This document shows, one piece after another, positions 15,566 through 23,664 of a stretch of DNA of 64,000 nt. The stretch spans positions 2,152,501-2,216,500 of the forward strand of contig NC_017790.1 in assembly GCF_000252445.1 (NCBI RefSeq), read 5' to 3'. A program made the position numbers and the translations under genes. The notes below the pieces were generated by a model. It made no database searches. It saw nothing but the letters and a program-made list of their open reading frames with translations, and had not been told where the DNA came from. This DNA is from Deinococcus gobiensis I-0 (GTDB lineage: Bacteria; Deinococcota; Deinococci; Deinococcales; Deinococcaceae). Each line of letters starts with the position of its first letter. Within the stretch, counting starts at the first letter, position 1.

Positions 15566-16027
15566 ATGAGACAGTTCGGCGGGTCGCTCGACCCCCTCGA
15601 CCACCGCATCCTTCAGGAACTCCAGACCGATTCGCGCCTCTCCATGCGCGAACTGGGCCGCCGCGTGGGCCTCTCGGCCCCGGCCGTCACCGAGCGCGTG
15701 CGCCGCCTGGAAGACGCCGGGGTCATCCTGGGCTACGGCGTGCGCGTGGCCCCGAAACCCCTGGGCCGCACCATCACCGCCTTCATCGGCGTGCAGGACA
15801 GCGGGCGCAACGACCCGACCCTGGTGCGCTGGGCCACCCGGCACGACGGCGTGCTGGAATGCCACAGCGTGACCGGCGACAACAGCTGCATCCTGAAGGT
15901 CGCCGTGCCCGACGTGGGCGAACTGGAAGCCATGCTGAGCGAGCTGATCGGCATGGGCTTCACCTGCGACACCTCCATCGTCCTGAGCACGCCGCTGGAA
16001 GGCAAGCTGCTGCTGCCCCCGCGTTAG
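15566..16027 (+). CDS. Lrp/AsnC family transcriptional regulator
   Basis: The 153-residue protein has an N-terminal winged HTH (LDHRILQELQTDSRLSMREL, then VGLSAPAVTERVRRLEDAGVI) and a C-terminal RAM ligand domain. It is divergent from kamA, so it probably controls the lysine genes in response to an amino acid. TAGGCT (15553-15558) lies 7 nt before the ATG: a leaderless start. The endonuclease V gene follows after 7 bases and is likely co-transcribed. Confidence 0.9.
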   Translation: MRQFGGSLDPLDHRILQELQTDSRLSMRELGRRVGLSAPAVTERVRRLEDAGVILGYGVRVAPKPLGRTITAFIGVQDSGRNDPTLVRWATRHDGVLECHSVTGDNSCILKVAVPDVGELEAMLSELIGMGFTCDTSIVLSTPLEGKLLLPPR

Positions 16028-16034
16028 GCTGCCG

Positions 16035-16541
16035 GTGTCCCTGCTCGCCTGCACCGACGTGGACTACCGCGCCGACGGCACGGCCCGCGCCGCGCTGCTG
16101 CTGTTCGGGGGCTGGCGGGCCCCCTCGGAAGTCGGGGGCCGCATCCACCGTGCGCAGGCGGTCGCCCCCTACGAACCCGGGGCCTTCGCGCGGCGCGAGC
16201 TGCCCTGCCTGCTGCCGCTGCTGACGCCACTGGTCGGCCACCTGGAGGCGGTGATCATCGACGGCTACGTCACCCTCGACGGAAATGGACGCCCCGGCCT
16301 GGGCTGGGCGCTGTACGAGGCGCTGGGCCGGGCCGTCCCGGTGGTGGGCGTCGCCAAGACGGCCTTCCGGGGGTCACCCCATGCCGGGCCTGTCGAGCGC
16401 GGCGGCACGCGGGCGCTGTATGTCACGGCGGCGGGGCTGGAGGCGCGTGCGGCGGCCACGCTGGTGCGCGACATGGCCGGCGAATACCGGGTGCCCACAT
16501 TGCTGCGGCGGGTGGACCGGGCCTGCCGGGCCGCACCGTAA
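16035..16541 (+). CDS. nfi: endonuclease V family protein
   Basis: Endonuclease V cleaves DNA (or RNA) near deaminated bases such as inosine. The 168-residue product is shorter than E. coli Nfi (about 220) and lacks the N-terminal helical part. It keeps the core signatures: metal Asp in CTDVDY, Glu in FARRELPCLLPLL, Asp in IIDGYVTLD, and GVAKTAFRGS. The GTG start at 16035 is 7 bases after the Lrp gene. The call rests on this spaced set of active-site motifs. Activity of the shortened form is uncertain. Confidence 0.75.
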   Translation: MSLLACTDVDYRADGTARAALLLFGGWRAPSEVGGRIHRAQAVAPYEPGAFARRELPCLLPLLTPLVGHLEAVIIDGYVTLDGNGRPGLGWALYEALGRAVPVVGVAKTAFRGSPHAGPVERGGTRALYVTAAGLEARAAATLVRDMAGEYRVPTLLRRVDRACRAAP

Positions 16542-16552
16542 CGCATCAGAAC

Positions 16553-16570
16553 GTCCCCGATCCGGGGGAC
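16553..16570 (+). terminator. GC hairpin after the endonuclease V gene
   Basis: GTCCCC-gatcc-GGGGGAC forms a short stem 12 bp after the stop codon. No T run follows, so termination is uncertain. The remaining 97 bp to the DUF937 gene show nothing recognisable. Confidence 0.3.
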
Positions 16571-16667
16571 GGGGACAGAAGAAGCTGCTCCAATTTCCGA
16601 GTAGCCGAGAGGGCGGCGGAGAGTGGTCCAGCACCCTCGCTTCCCCGCCGGTCTCAGCAGGCCTTCC

Positions 16668-17513
16668 TCAGCGACGCCCGCCGAACATGCCGATCAGGTC
16701 GTTCAGGGCGTTCCCGTCGCCGTCGCGGTCCAGCGTGCGGTTCAGGGTGCTCAGGAGGTCGCCACCCTGCGGCTGAGGCTGCCGGGTCTGCTGGGCGTCG
16801 TCCCGGGTGCGCCCGTTCAGCTCGTCGAGGTCATTCTGGGCGCGGCCCACGTCGCCGCCCTGCCCACTGCCCGCCGGGGCCGAGCCGGGAAACAGCGAGC
16901 CGCCCTGTCCGCCGGCCCACTGGTCGCTGCCCCTCTGGGTCTGCATCTGGGGCGCGCTCTGGCCCTGCGAGTGGCCGCCGCCCAGTAGACCGCCAAGCAG
17001 GCCCCCCAGACCGCCCGAGCCCCCCCCGCCGAGCAGGCCCCCGAGCAGCCCACCGAGGTCGCCCAGCCCGCCGCCCTGGCTGCTCTGGCCCTGGCCCAGC
17101 CCGCCGCCCTGACCGCCGCGCTGCCGGCTGAGGTAGGCCAGCACGAGCGGCGCGAGCATCGAGAGGACCTGCATGGCGAGCTGCGGGCTGAGGCCCGAGC
17201 GCTGGCTCACGGCGTTGGCCGCCGCCTGCCCCTGCCCGCCGAAGATCTTGCCGACGATGGCCTGCCCGTCCCGCATGTCGGGCATCTGCCCCTGCTGAAA
17301 GAGGTCCAGGGCGCGGCCGTCGTGCTGATTCAGGGCTCCCGTCAGCGACTCCATGCCGCCGGGCTGCGCGGCGTTGCGCGTCAGCGCGCCGAGCAGCAGG
17401 GGCACGGCCGCCTCCAGGGCCGAGGAGGTCTGCTGCGGGTCGGTGCCGAGCTGCGAGCTGATCTGTCCCTGGGCCTGCCCCATCCCGCCGAGCCTACTGA
17501 AAAGGTCCATCAT
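16668..17513 (-). CDS. DUF937 domain protein with Gly-Leu repeat segment
   Basis: In this 281-residue protein, residues 1-140 match the DUF937 (YidB-like) helical domain, including TSSALEAAVPLLLGALTRNA and LSPQLAMQVLSMLAPLVLAYL. Residues 145-195 are a low-complexity stretch built on GGLLGGLLGGG. A Gln-rich polar region follows, then a short conserved end NALNDLIGMFGGRR. The function of the family is unknown. TAGGCT (complement of 17520-17525) is 6 nt before the first ATG, indicating a leaderless transcript. Confidence 0.85.
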   Translation of the reverse strand: MMDLFSRLGGMGQAQGQISSQLGTDPQQTSSALEAAVPLLLGALTRNAAQPGGMESLTGALNQHDGRALDLFQQGQMPDMRDGQAIVGKIFGGQGQAAANAVSQRSGLSPQLAMQVLSMLAPLVLAYLSRQRGGQGGGLGQGQSSQGGGLGDLGGLLGGLLGGGGSGGLGGLLGGLLGGGHSQGQSAPQMQTQRGSDQWAGGQGGSLFPGSAPAGSGQGGDVGRAQNDLDELNGRTRDDAQQTRQPQPQGGDLLSTLNRTLDRDGDGNALNDLIGMFGGRR

Positions 17514-17719
17514 GCCCCCAGCCTAGAAGGTGGCCTCCGGCAGCGGATACGGCCTGCCCTCACCCACTTTGAGCGAGGGTTCAGGCTTGGAGGGACCGGC
17601 GCAGCCCCCCGCGTCCGGCCCGCCCGGAAGCTGCGCCATTTGGCCCATGCCGCGCCCCGCGCCGCGCCCCTATCCTGTGCCCCTTCCCCGGTTCGGCAAA
17701 ACAAGGGGCGGAGGACCAT

Positions 17720-18559
17720 TTGAATACGATTCGTGCGGCGGCTCCCCCCGATTTCCGGGGCGGCCTGGCCGGGACGGCGACGCTGTATGCGGCGACCGCC
17801 CGCCTGGGCTTCCGGCGGCAGTTCGCCTACCCACAGGCGGCGGCGTGGGGCCTGATCACCAACTTCTTTTTCGGCGTGCTGAGGATCGCGGTGCTGCTCG
17901 CCCTGTTCGGCGCGAGACCGCAGGTCGGGGGCTGGACGGCGGCCGACGCCGTGACCTACGTGGGCCTCACGCAGATTTTCATCGGGGCCTTCTCGCTGTT
18001 CGGCTGGACCGACTTCATGCGCGCCGTCCACCGGGGCGAAGTCGTGACCGACCTGCTGCGGCCCACCTCCCTGCTGCCCTTCTGGGCCGCGCAGGACGCG
18101 GGGCGCGCGGCCGGCCAGTTCATGCTGCGCGGGCTGCCCATGCTGGCCCTGTTCGTGCTCGTGTGGGAGGCGCGGTGGCCCGCCCAGCCGCTGCCGACCC
18201 TCCTCAGTGTCCTGCTGGCCTGGGCCTGCGGCTTCGCCTTCCGGTTTCTGGTGAACTGCGCGGCCTTCTGGTCGCCGGACGCCGTAGGCATCGGGCGCTT
18301 TGCCTGGGCGGTGCAGGGCCTGGGCTGCGGGTTCCTGATGCCGCTGGCCTTCTTTCCGGCGTGGGTGGGCTCGGCGCTGGCCTGGACGCCCTTTCCCGCG
18401 ATGCTCAATACGGTGGTCACCCTCTGGCTGGGCCAGAAGACCGGCGCGGCGGCATGGGCGGCGCTGGCGGGGCAACTCGGCTGGACGCTGGTCCTGTTCG
18501 CGCTGTGCGCCCTGGCCCTGGCGCGCGGCCTGCGGCGGCTGGAGGTGGCCGGTGGGTAG
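17720..18559 (+). CDS. ABC-2 type transporter permease (first of pair)
   Basis: The 279-residue product has six predicted membrane helices and belongs to the ABC-2 permease family that pairs with a second permease and an ATPase (COG4587/COG3694/COG4586 type). The TTG start at 17720 follows GGAGG (17710-17714). TATCCT (17671-17676) may be the -10 box. Its stop lies inside the second permease gene (8-base overlap). Substrate is unknown; such exporters move antibiotics, lipids or peptides. Confidence 0.85.
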   Translation: MNTIRAAAPPDFRGGLAGTATLYAATARLGFRRQFAYPQAAAWGLITNFFFGVLRIAVLLALFGARPQVGGWTAADAVTYVGLTQIFIGAFSLFGWTDFMRAVHRGEVVTDLLRPTSLLPFWAAQDAGRAAGQFMLRGLPMLALFVLVWEARWPAQPLPTLLSVLLAWACGFAFRFLVNCAAFWSPDAVGIGRFAWAVQGLGCGFLMPLAFFPAWVGSALAWTPFPAMLNTVVTLWLGQKTGAAAWAALAGQLGWTLVLFALCALALARGLRRLEVAGG

Positions 18560-19391
18560 GGGGCGCGTGGCCCTGGACTCGGCCATACACCACCTGCGGC
18601 TGTACTTCCTGCTGCTGCGCGCGCAGGCCCGCTCGCAGGGGGTCTACCGCGCGTCCTTCGCGCTCGACGCCCTCGCCACGGCGCTCATCACGGCGACCGA
18701 GTTCGCGGCCTTCGCGCTCGTGCTGCCGCGCTTCGGGGGGCTGGGCGGGTGGACGCTGGGCGAGGTCGCGCTGCTGTACGGGCTGGCCGAGCTGGGCTTC
18801 GTGCTCATGGACCTGCTCTTCGGGGGCTTCGACGCGCCCAACCTCTCGGCCCAGGTCCGCAGCGGCAGTTTCAGCACGCTGCTGCTGCGGCCCGCGCCGC
18901 TGCCCGTGCAGGTGCTGGGGTCGGACTTCGCGCTGCGGCGCTTTCCGCGCGCCCTGCTCGCGGCCGGCATCCTCGCCTACGGTATGGCGCACTCGGGCGT
19001 GGCCTGGACGGCAGGGGATATGGCGCTGCTGGCGGGCAGCCTCGTGGGCCTGATCGCCTTTTTCGGGGGCCTGTTCGTCGTCGGGGGGACCCTGACCTTC
19101 TGGACGGTCGAGAGCGTCGAGGCCATGAACGTCCTGACCTACGGCGGACGCAGCCTGATCTCGTACCCGATGGATATCTACGGCGAGTGGCTGCGCCGGG
19201 CCTTCACCTACCTGCTGCCCGCCGCCTTCCTGTCGTACTTTCCGGTGATGCATCTGCTGGGCCGCCCGCTGCCCGACGGCCTGCCGGGCTGGGCGGCGTA
19301 CCTCGCGCCGGTCGCCGGGCCGCTGGTGCTGGGGGCCGCCGCGCTGCTGTGGCGCGTGGGCGTGCGCCACTACCAGGGGACCGGCTCGTGA
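18552..19391 (+). CDS. ABC-2 type transporter permease (second of pair)
   Basis: This 279-residue six-helix permease, related to COG3694, overlaps the first permease by 8 bases and starts at GTG 18552. It contains typical loops such as SLISYPMDIYGEWLRRAFTYLLPAAF, here quoted only in part as SYPMDIYGEW. With the first permease and the ATPase at 19939 it should form one heteromeric exporter. A CsaA-like gene separates it from the ATPase. Confidence 0.85.
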   Translation: MGRGRVALDSAIHHLRLYFLLLRAQARSQGVYRASFALDALATALITATEFAAFALVLPRFGGLGGWTLGEVALLYGLAELGFVLMDLLFGGFDAPNLSAQVRSGSFSTLLLRPAPLPVQVLGSDFALRRFPRALLAAGILAYGMAHSGVAWTAGDMALLAGSLVGLIAFFGGLFVVGGTLTFWTVESVEAMNVLTYGGRSLISYPMDIYGEWLRRAFTYLLPAAFLSYFPVMHLLGRPLPDGLPGWAAYLAPVAGPLVLGAAALLWRVGVRHYQGTGS

Positions 19392-19457
19392 CGGCCCGCC
19401 CCGGCCTGACTAGGCGGCCCCGGCCCTGCCCCGGAGGCGCGCGCCAGAGTGGCCGCC

Positions 19458-19817
19458 ATGGCGACCGATCTCAAGCCCACCGTGAACCCCGAAGACACCC
19501 TGGCCCTCCTCGACCTGCGCCTGGGGCGCGTGCTGGCCGCCGTGCCCGAACCCAGCGCCCCGAAGGCCGCCTACCGCCTGACGGTGGATTTCGGCAAGTA
19601 CGGCACCCGCACCAGCGTAGGGCGCTTCACGGGACAGACCCCCGAGCAGCTCGTCGGTACCCAGGTCGTCGGCGTGCTGAACTTCGCGCCGCGCACGGTG
19701 GGCGACGTGCAGTCCGAGGTCCTGATCCTGGGCGTGCAGTTTCCCGGCCTGGCGAGCGGCGAGGCCACCCCCCTGACGCCCGCGACGGCGGCCAAGCTGG
19801 GTGGCAAGGTGTTCTGA
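19458..19817 (+). CDS. CsaA-like tRNA-binding domain protein
   Basis: The 119-residue stand-alone tRNA-binding OB-fold protein is related to the export chaperone CsaA and the C-terminal domain of MetRS. Recognisable parts are LDLRLGRVLAAVPEPSAPKA, YRLTVDFG and VLNFAPRTVGDVQSEVLILG. CsaA is a SecB-like chaperone in Bacillus. The gene lies inside the ABC transporter operon, 66 bases after the permease and 121 before the ATPase. Whether it serves export is unknown. ATG 19458 is chosen over GTG 19449, and no strong Shine-Dalgarno is visible. Confidence 0.8.
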   Translation: MATDLKPTVNPEDTLALLDLRLGRVLAAVPEPSAPKAAYRLTVDFGKYGTRTSVGRFTGQTPEQLVGTQVVGVLNFAPRTVGDVQSEVLILGVQFPGLASGEATPLTPATAAKLGGKVF

Positions 19818-19938
19818 AGGCGGTGGGGAGGGGGATGCCCGGCGGCCCGGGCCTTCACCGCCCCGGAGACGCCTCTTCTGCTTGGCCTGGCCTCTCCACT
19901 TCCCACGCCCCACCCCCCACCTTCCCCCAGGAGTCCCC

Positions 19939-20892
19939 ATGATCGAAGTCCAGCACCTCCACCAGACCTTCGGGCGCGGCCACCGGGCCACCGTCGCCGT
20001 GCAGGACGTGTCGTTCTCGGTCGCGGCGGGCGAGGTCGTCGGGTATCTGGGCCCCAACGGCGCAGGCAAGTCCACGACGGTCAAGGTGCTCACGGGCCTG
20101 CTCGTGCCCACCTCGGGCCGGGTCACGGTGGGCGGCGTGGTGCCCTGGCGCGAGCGGCGGCGGCATGTCGCGCGGCTGGGCGCGGTGTTCGGGCAGCGCA
20201 CGACGCTGTGGTGGGACCTGCCGGTGCGCGAGTCGCTGGACCTGCTGCGCCACGTGTACCGCGTGCCCGCCGGGCGCTTCCGCGAAAATCTGGCCGAGTT
20301 CACGGCGCTGCTGGACCTGGGGCCGTTTCTGGACACGCCCGCCCGCGCCCTGTCGCTGGGCCAGCGGATGCGCGCGGACCTCGCGGCGGCGCTGCTGCAT
20401 GGCCCCGAGCTGCTGTTTCTCGACGAGCCGACGGTGGGCCTGGACGTGGTCGCCAAAGAGCGCATCCGCGAGTTCGTGCGGACCATCAACGCCGAGCGCG
20501 GGGTCACGGTGCTGCTCACCACCCACGACCTGGGCGACGTGGAGCGGCTGGCCCGGCGGGTGATGATCATCGACGGCGGGCGGCTGCTGTACGACGGCGC
20601 CCTGGGCGAATTGCAGACCCGCTACGGCGGCGAGCGCGAGCTGCACGCCGAGTACGAACACGCGCCCCCCAGCCCCGAGGTGCCGGGCCTGACCTTGCTC
20701 TCGGCCGACGGCCCGCGCGTGCGCTACGGCTTTTCGGGCGCGGCGGCGCTGCCCATCGCCCGCGTCACCGCCCACGCCCCGGTGCGCGACCTGACGGTGC
20801 GCGAACCCGACATCGAGGCGACCGTGCGCCGCATCTACGAGGGCGGGCTGCTGCGCCGGACAGTAGGCCAGGCGGGTGCCGTCCCCCGGTGA
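19939..20892 (+). CDS. ABC transporter ATP-binding protein
   Basis: The 317-residue ATPase has Walker A GPNGAGKST, a signature region LSLGQRMRADLAAALLHGP (LSxGQ form), Walker B LLFLDEPTVGLD and the H-loop TTHDLGDVERL. It matches the COG4586 type that partners the two permeases upstream. The C-terminal 80 residues form the usual extra domain. CAGGAG precedes ATG 19939. The pyrimidine-rich 121-bp gap before it holds nothing else recognised. Confidence 0.9.
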   Translation: MIEVQHLHQTFGRGHRATVAVQDVSFSVAAGEVVGYLGPNGAGKSTTVKVLTGLLVPTSGRVTVGGVVPWRERRRHVARLGAVFGQRTTLWWDLPVRESLDLLRHVYRVPAGRFRENLAEFTALLDLGPFLDTPARALSLGQRMRADLAAALLHGPELLFLDEPTVGLDVVAKERIREFVRTINAERGVTVLLTTHDLGDVERLARRVMIIDGGRLLYDGALGELQTRYGGERELHAEYEHAPPSPEVPGLTLLSADGPRVRYGFSGAAALPIARVTAHAPVRDLTVREPDIEATVRRIYEGGLLRRTVGQAGAVPR

Positions 20893-21217
20893 AGCTCCGC
20901 CCGCCGCTTCAGCCCCGTCCCTGCGGCCCGACCCCCTGCCCCCCGAGCTGGACGCCCGGGAGACCAACCGGTGCTGGGGCGTGCCTCCCCGGGCACGGTG
21001 GGCCGAGTTGCAGCCGATCCCGTCGCGCCGGGGGCTGTGGTTCGGAGGCTAGGTGCTCCTGGGCAGTCTGCTCGCCCTCTTCTGGCCGGACCCGCACCCC
21101 GCCTCGCCGCGCGGACTCTCGCTGGGACTGGCGGCCACCGCCACAGGCTGCGCCGCACTGAGCCTGTGGCTCTGCCGGCACGCCCGGGTACCCTGGCGAA
21201 CGGAGGACGGACGGTGA
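20876..21217 (+). pseudogene. small membrane protein gene with an in-frame TAG
   Basis: A frame from GTG 20876 reads 113 residues: a Pro-rich start, then WGVPPRARWAELQPIPSRR, and two hydrophobic segments (VLLGSLLALFWP and LGLAATATGCAALSLWL). It is cut by TAG at 21050-21052 at a place where TGG (Trp) would fit. It overlaps the end of the ABC ATPase and ends at a TGA that overlaps the next ATG, which is operon-like spacing. The family is not recognised. The call of a broken gene rests on the continued membrane-like coding signal after the stop. Confidence 0.45.
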
Positions 21218-21412
21218 TGTGGTGGGCCAGCTGGTGGGCCGTCCTGGCCCTTGTTCACCGCAGAAAACAGCCGCTCGCCTTTCTGGGAAGACTGGGCGGA
21301 GCACTCCTGGGTCCAGGGTCTGCCTGCGGCCACCGTGCTGGTCTTTCCGGTCCTCGCCCTGTGGCGGGTCTGGACGGCCCACCGCCCGCCCCACCGTGAG
21401 GCCGCGCGTTAG
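21217..21412 (+). pseudogene. small membrane protein gene with an apparent one-base insertion
   Basis: ATG 21217 overlaps the preceding TGA and begins MWWASWWAVLAL. The continuation LFTAENSRSPFWEDWAEHSW and then VLVFPVLALWRVWTAHRPPH is in another frame, ending at TAG 21412. Removing one C in GGCCCTTG near 21244 joins both parts into a two-helix protein of about 64 residues. The family is not recognised. It directly precedes two intact small membrane genes. Confidence 0.45.
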
Positions 21413-21422
21413 TATCCGGGCC

Positions 21423-21854
21423 ATGACGTCTCCAGGTCGCCCCCTTCCCGGCACGACGCCCCGCTGGGTCTGGCCGCTCGTGCTGGGCTGGGTCGCCCTC
21501 TCGGCGCTGCTCCACCTCTCCGGAGGGCCGGGGCAACCGGTGCCGGGCCTCCAGCCGCCGCTGCCGACCACCCTGGGGCTGGCGGGGTATCTGGTGCTGC
21601 TGCTTCAGGTGCCCGCGCTGCTGTGGGCCGCGCCCATCGTCGTGAGCCGGGAGGCCAGCGAGGCGACCCGGCAGTTCGCCGTGACCTTCGCCCTGATCCT
21701 GGGCGTGGGCCTGCGGCTGCTGAGCCGCGCCGTGTCGGACCTGACCCAGGGGCGGCCCCTGGACCCCTACTCGGCGGTGGTCGGCCTCCTGGCCCTCGGC
21801 GCCCTGGCGTTCGTGGTGCAGCGCAGGCGACAGAAACTACGTCAGGGCGCATGA
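21423..21854 (+). CDS. four-helix membrane protein, tandem paralogue 1
   Basis: This 143-residue protein of unknown family has four hydrophobic helices. It contains LSGGPGQPVPGLQPPLPTTL and VLLLQVPALLW, which match the next gene (LLGGPGQRVPGVDDPYPDAL, VTLLQVPVLLW), so the two arose by duplication. TAGTAT (21410-21415) is 7 nt before ATG 21423: leaderless. The stop overlaps the next start as ATGA. The basic C terminus (QRRRQKLRQ) is probably cytoplasmic. Confidence 0.7.
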   Translation: MTSPGRPLPGTTPRWVWPLVLGWVALSALLHLSGGPGQPVPGLQPPLPTTLGLAGYLVLLLQVPALLWAAPIVVSREASEATRQFAVTFALILGVGLRLLSRAVSDLTQGRPLDPYSAVVGLLALGALAFVVQRRRQKLRQGA

Positions 21855-22300
21855 TGCGGGATCCCGACCCGGGCCGCCTGGGCATCGGCTGGACGCTGCT
21901 GTTCGGGCTCTCCCTGGCCGCCGCGACCTACGGCATGGTCCTTTCGCTGCTGGGCGGGCCGGGCCAGCGGGTGCCCGGCGTGGACGACCCGTATCCCGAC
22001 GCCCTGGGCGCGGCCGGATACGCCGTCACGCTGCTTCAGGTACCCGTCCTGCTGTGGGGCTGGTGGCTGCTGGTGGCCCGACGGACGCCGGCCCAGCTGC
22101 GTTCGGTCGCCCTGCCGATGCTCCCCGCACTGGCCCTGACCCTGCAAGAACTGGCCGAGATCGTCTCGAACGCCGTGTACGGGCGGCCCCAGGACCTGCC
22201 GGATCTCCTGGTCTACGGTGGGGGCGTCGTCTTCATGGCGGGGTTTCTGGGCTATGTCCTCTGGTTCACCACCCGCAAGGCCCCGGCCCCACGCCGATGA
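21851..22300 (+). CDS. four-helix membrane protein, tandem paralogue 2
   Basis: This 149-residue paralogue of the preceding gene shares the same order of four helices and the GGPGQxVPG loop between helices 1 and 2. No known family was recognised. It starts at ATG 21851 within the preceding stop (ATGA), and its own stop overlaps the ATG of the DNA glycosylase gene, so all three are probably translated from one mRNA. Adjacency to a DNA repair gene may be only organisational. Confidence 0.7.
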   Translation: MMRDPDPGRLGIGWTLLFGLSLAAATYGMVLSLLGGPGQRVPGVDDPYPDALGAAGYAVTLLQVPVLLWGWWLLVARRTPAQLRSVALPMLPALALTLQELAEIVSNAVYGRPQDLPDLLVYGGGVVFMAGFLGYVLWFTTRKAPAPRR

Positions 22301-22941
22301 CCCCGCCGCTCCCCGCCGCCTTTTTCGACCGCGATCCGGTGCTCGTCGCCCGCGAACTCCTGGGCACGATCCTGGTGCATACCCTGCCGGGCGGCGAGGT
22401 GCTCTCGGGCCGCGTGGTCGAGACCGAGGCCTACGACTGCCCCCGCGACCCGGCCTGCACCGCCGGGCGCTTTCACGCTGCCCGCAGCGCCGACATGGCG
22501 ACCGCGCCGGGGCGCTGGCTGTTCTGGGCGGCGCACGGCCACCCGCTGCTTCAGGTGTCGTGCCGCGCGGCAGGCGTGGCCGCCAGCGTCCTGATCCGCG
22601 CGCTGGAGCCGCTTTCGGGGATAGACCAGATGCTCACGCACCGCCCGGTCGTGCGCGCACGCGACCTGACGAACGGCCCGGCCAAGCTCGTCTATGCCCT
22701 GGGCCTGCGGCCGGGCGAGGTGGCGCACACCCCGGTGGACAGCCCCGCCCTGCACCTGCTCGCCCCCGGGGTGCCGCTGCCCGACGCCGGGGTGACGGTC
22801 ACGGCCCGCGTCGGCCTGCGCGGGGGGCGCACGCTGCCGTGGCGCTTCCTGATCACGGAGAGCCCCTGGGTGTCGCCGGGCGCGCCGGGCCTGGACCTCG
22901 CCGGGCCAGGGACCGACCTGCCGGAGGTCAACATTCGCTAA
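22297..22941 (+). CDS. AAG/MPG-family 3-methyladenine DNA glycosylase paralogue, divergent active site
   Basis: AAG enzymes flip out and excise alkylated purines. The 214-residue product has the family frame VETEAYDCPRDPAC, the TNGPAKL loop and the end motif WRFLITESPWVSPG. However, the His that follows the DPA motif in active enzymes is replaced (DPACTAG), and the Asn of the LN-V motif is Gln (PLLQVSC). It may have altered or lost catalysis. It starts at ATG 22297 overlapping the upstream TGA. The second copy follows after 38 bp. Confidence 0.8.
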   Translation: MTPPLPAAFFDRDPVLVARELLGTILVHTLPGGEVLSGRVVETEAYDCPRDPACTAGRFHAARSADMATAPGRWLFWAAHGHPLLQVSCRAAGVAASVLIRALEPLSGIDQMLTHRPVVRARDLTNGPAKLVYALGLRPGEVAHTPVDSPALHLLAPGVPLPDAGVTVTARVGLRGGRTLPWRFLITESPWVSPGAPGLDLAGPGTDLPEVNIR

Positions 22942-22979
22942 AAACGGCCCCCTGTGGGGGATGCTCTAGGCTGGGCCGG

Positions 22980-23603
22980 ATGTCTGCACCCCTTCCGGAC
23001 CTTGACCCCGCGCGGGCGCTGGACGTGTCCTTCTTCGACCGCGACCCGGTCGAAGTGGCGCGCGAACTGCTGGGGATGGCCCTGGTGCGCCAGTTGCCCG
23101 GCGGCCCCCGCCTGGCCGCCCGCATCGTGGAGACCGAGGCCTACGACTGCCCGCGCGACCCGAGCTGCCACGTCATCGCGCGGCTGCCGGGGGCGGCGCA
23201 GGCGCTCGGGGGGGCACCGGGGCGGATCTACTTCCACGCGGTGTACCAGCACGCGCTGCTGAACGTGGTGTGCCGCGAATCGGGCGTGCAGGCGGCCATC
23301 CTCATCCGCGCGGCCGAGCCGCTGCTGGGCGAGGACACCATGCGCGAACTCCGGCCGGTCAAGCGGCGGCTGGACCTCACGAACGGCCCCGCCAAGCTCA
23401 TGACGGCCCTGAGCATCACCCCCGACCTGAACGGGCAGCGGGCCGACGGGCCGGAGCTGTACTTCGTGCCGGGCGAGCCGGTGCCCGACGCCGAGGTCAC
23501 GACCACGCCCCGCATCGGGCTGCGGCTGGGCACCGACCTGCCCTGGCGCTTCCTGGTGAGGGGCAACCCCTGGGTGTCGCCGGGCAGACCGGCGGGCGCG
23601 TGA
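22980..23603 (+). CDS. AAG/MPG-family 3-methyladenine DNA glycosylase
   Basis: The 207-residue member of the AAG family keeps Glu and Tyr of VETEAYDCPRD, His of PSCHVIA, and Asn of HALLNVV, which fits an active base-excision glycosylase better than its neighbour. The loop LTNGPAKLMTAL and the end RFLVRGNPWVSPG are shared by both copies. TAGGCT (22967-22972) is 7 nt before ATG 22980, so this copy also has its own leaderless promoter. The tandem pair implies duplication and divergence. Confidence 0.88.
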   Translation: MSAPLPDLDPARALDVSFFDRDPVEVARELLGMALVRQLPGGPRLAARIVETEAYDCPRDPSCHVIARLPGAAQALGGAPGRIYFHAVYQHALLNVVCRESGVQAAILIRAAEPLLGEDTMRELRPVKRRLDLTNGPAKLMTALSITPDLNGQRADGPELYFVPGEPVPDAEVTTTPRIGLRLGTDLPWRFLVRGNPWVSPGRPAGA

Positions 23604-23664
23604 ACACAGCGGGCCATGCCCACCGGGGCAGCGACGTTCCGGCCGCCTTTTCCGGCTGGCGGCC

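Noticed and set aside
17530..19053. 507-codon plus-strand frame across the two ABC permeases
   Set aside because: It is in the wrong frame for both permeases and dissolves into Arg/Ser/Cys-rich sequence.
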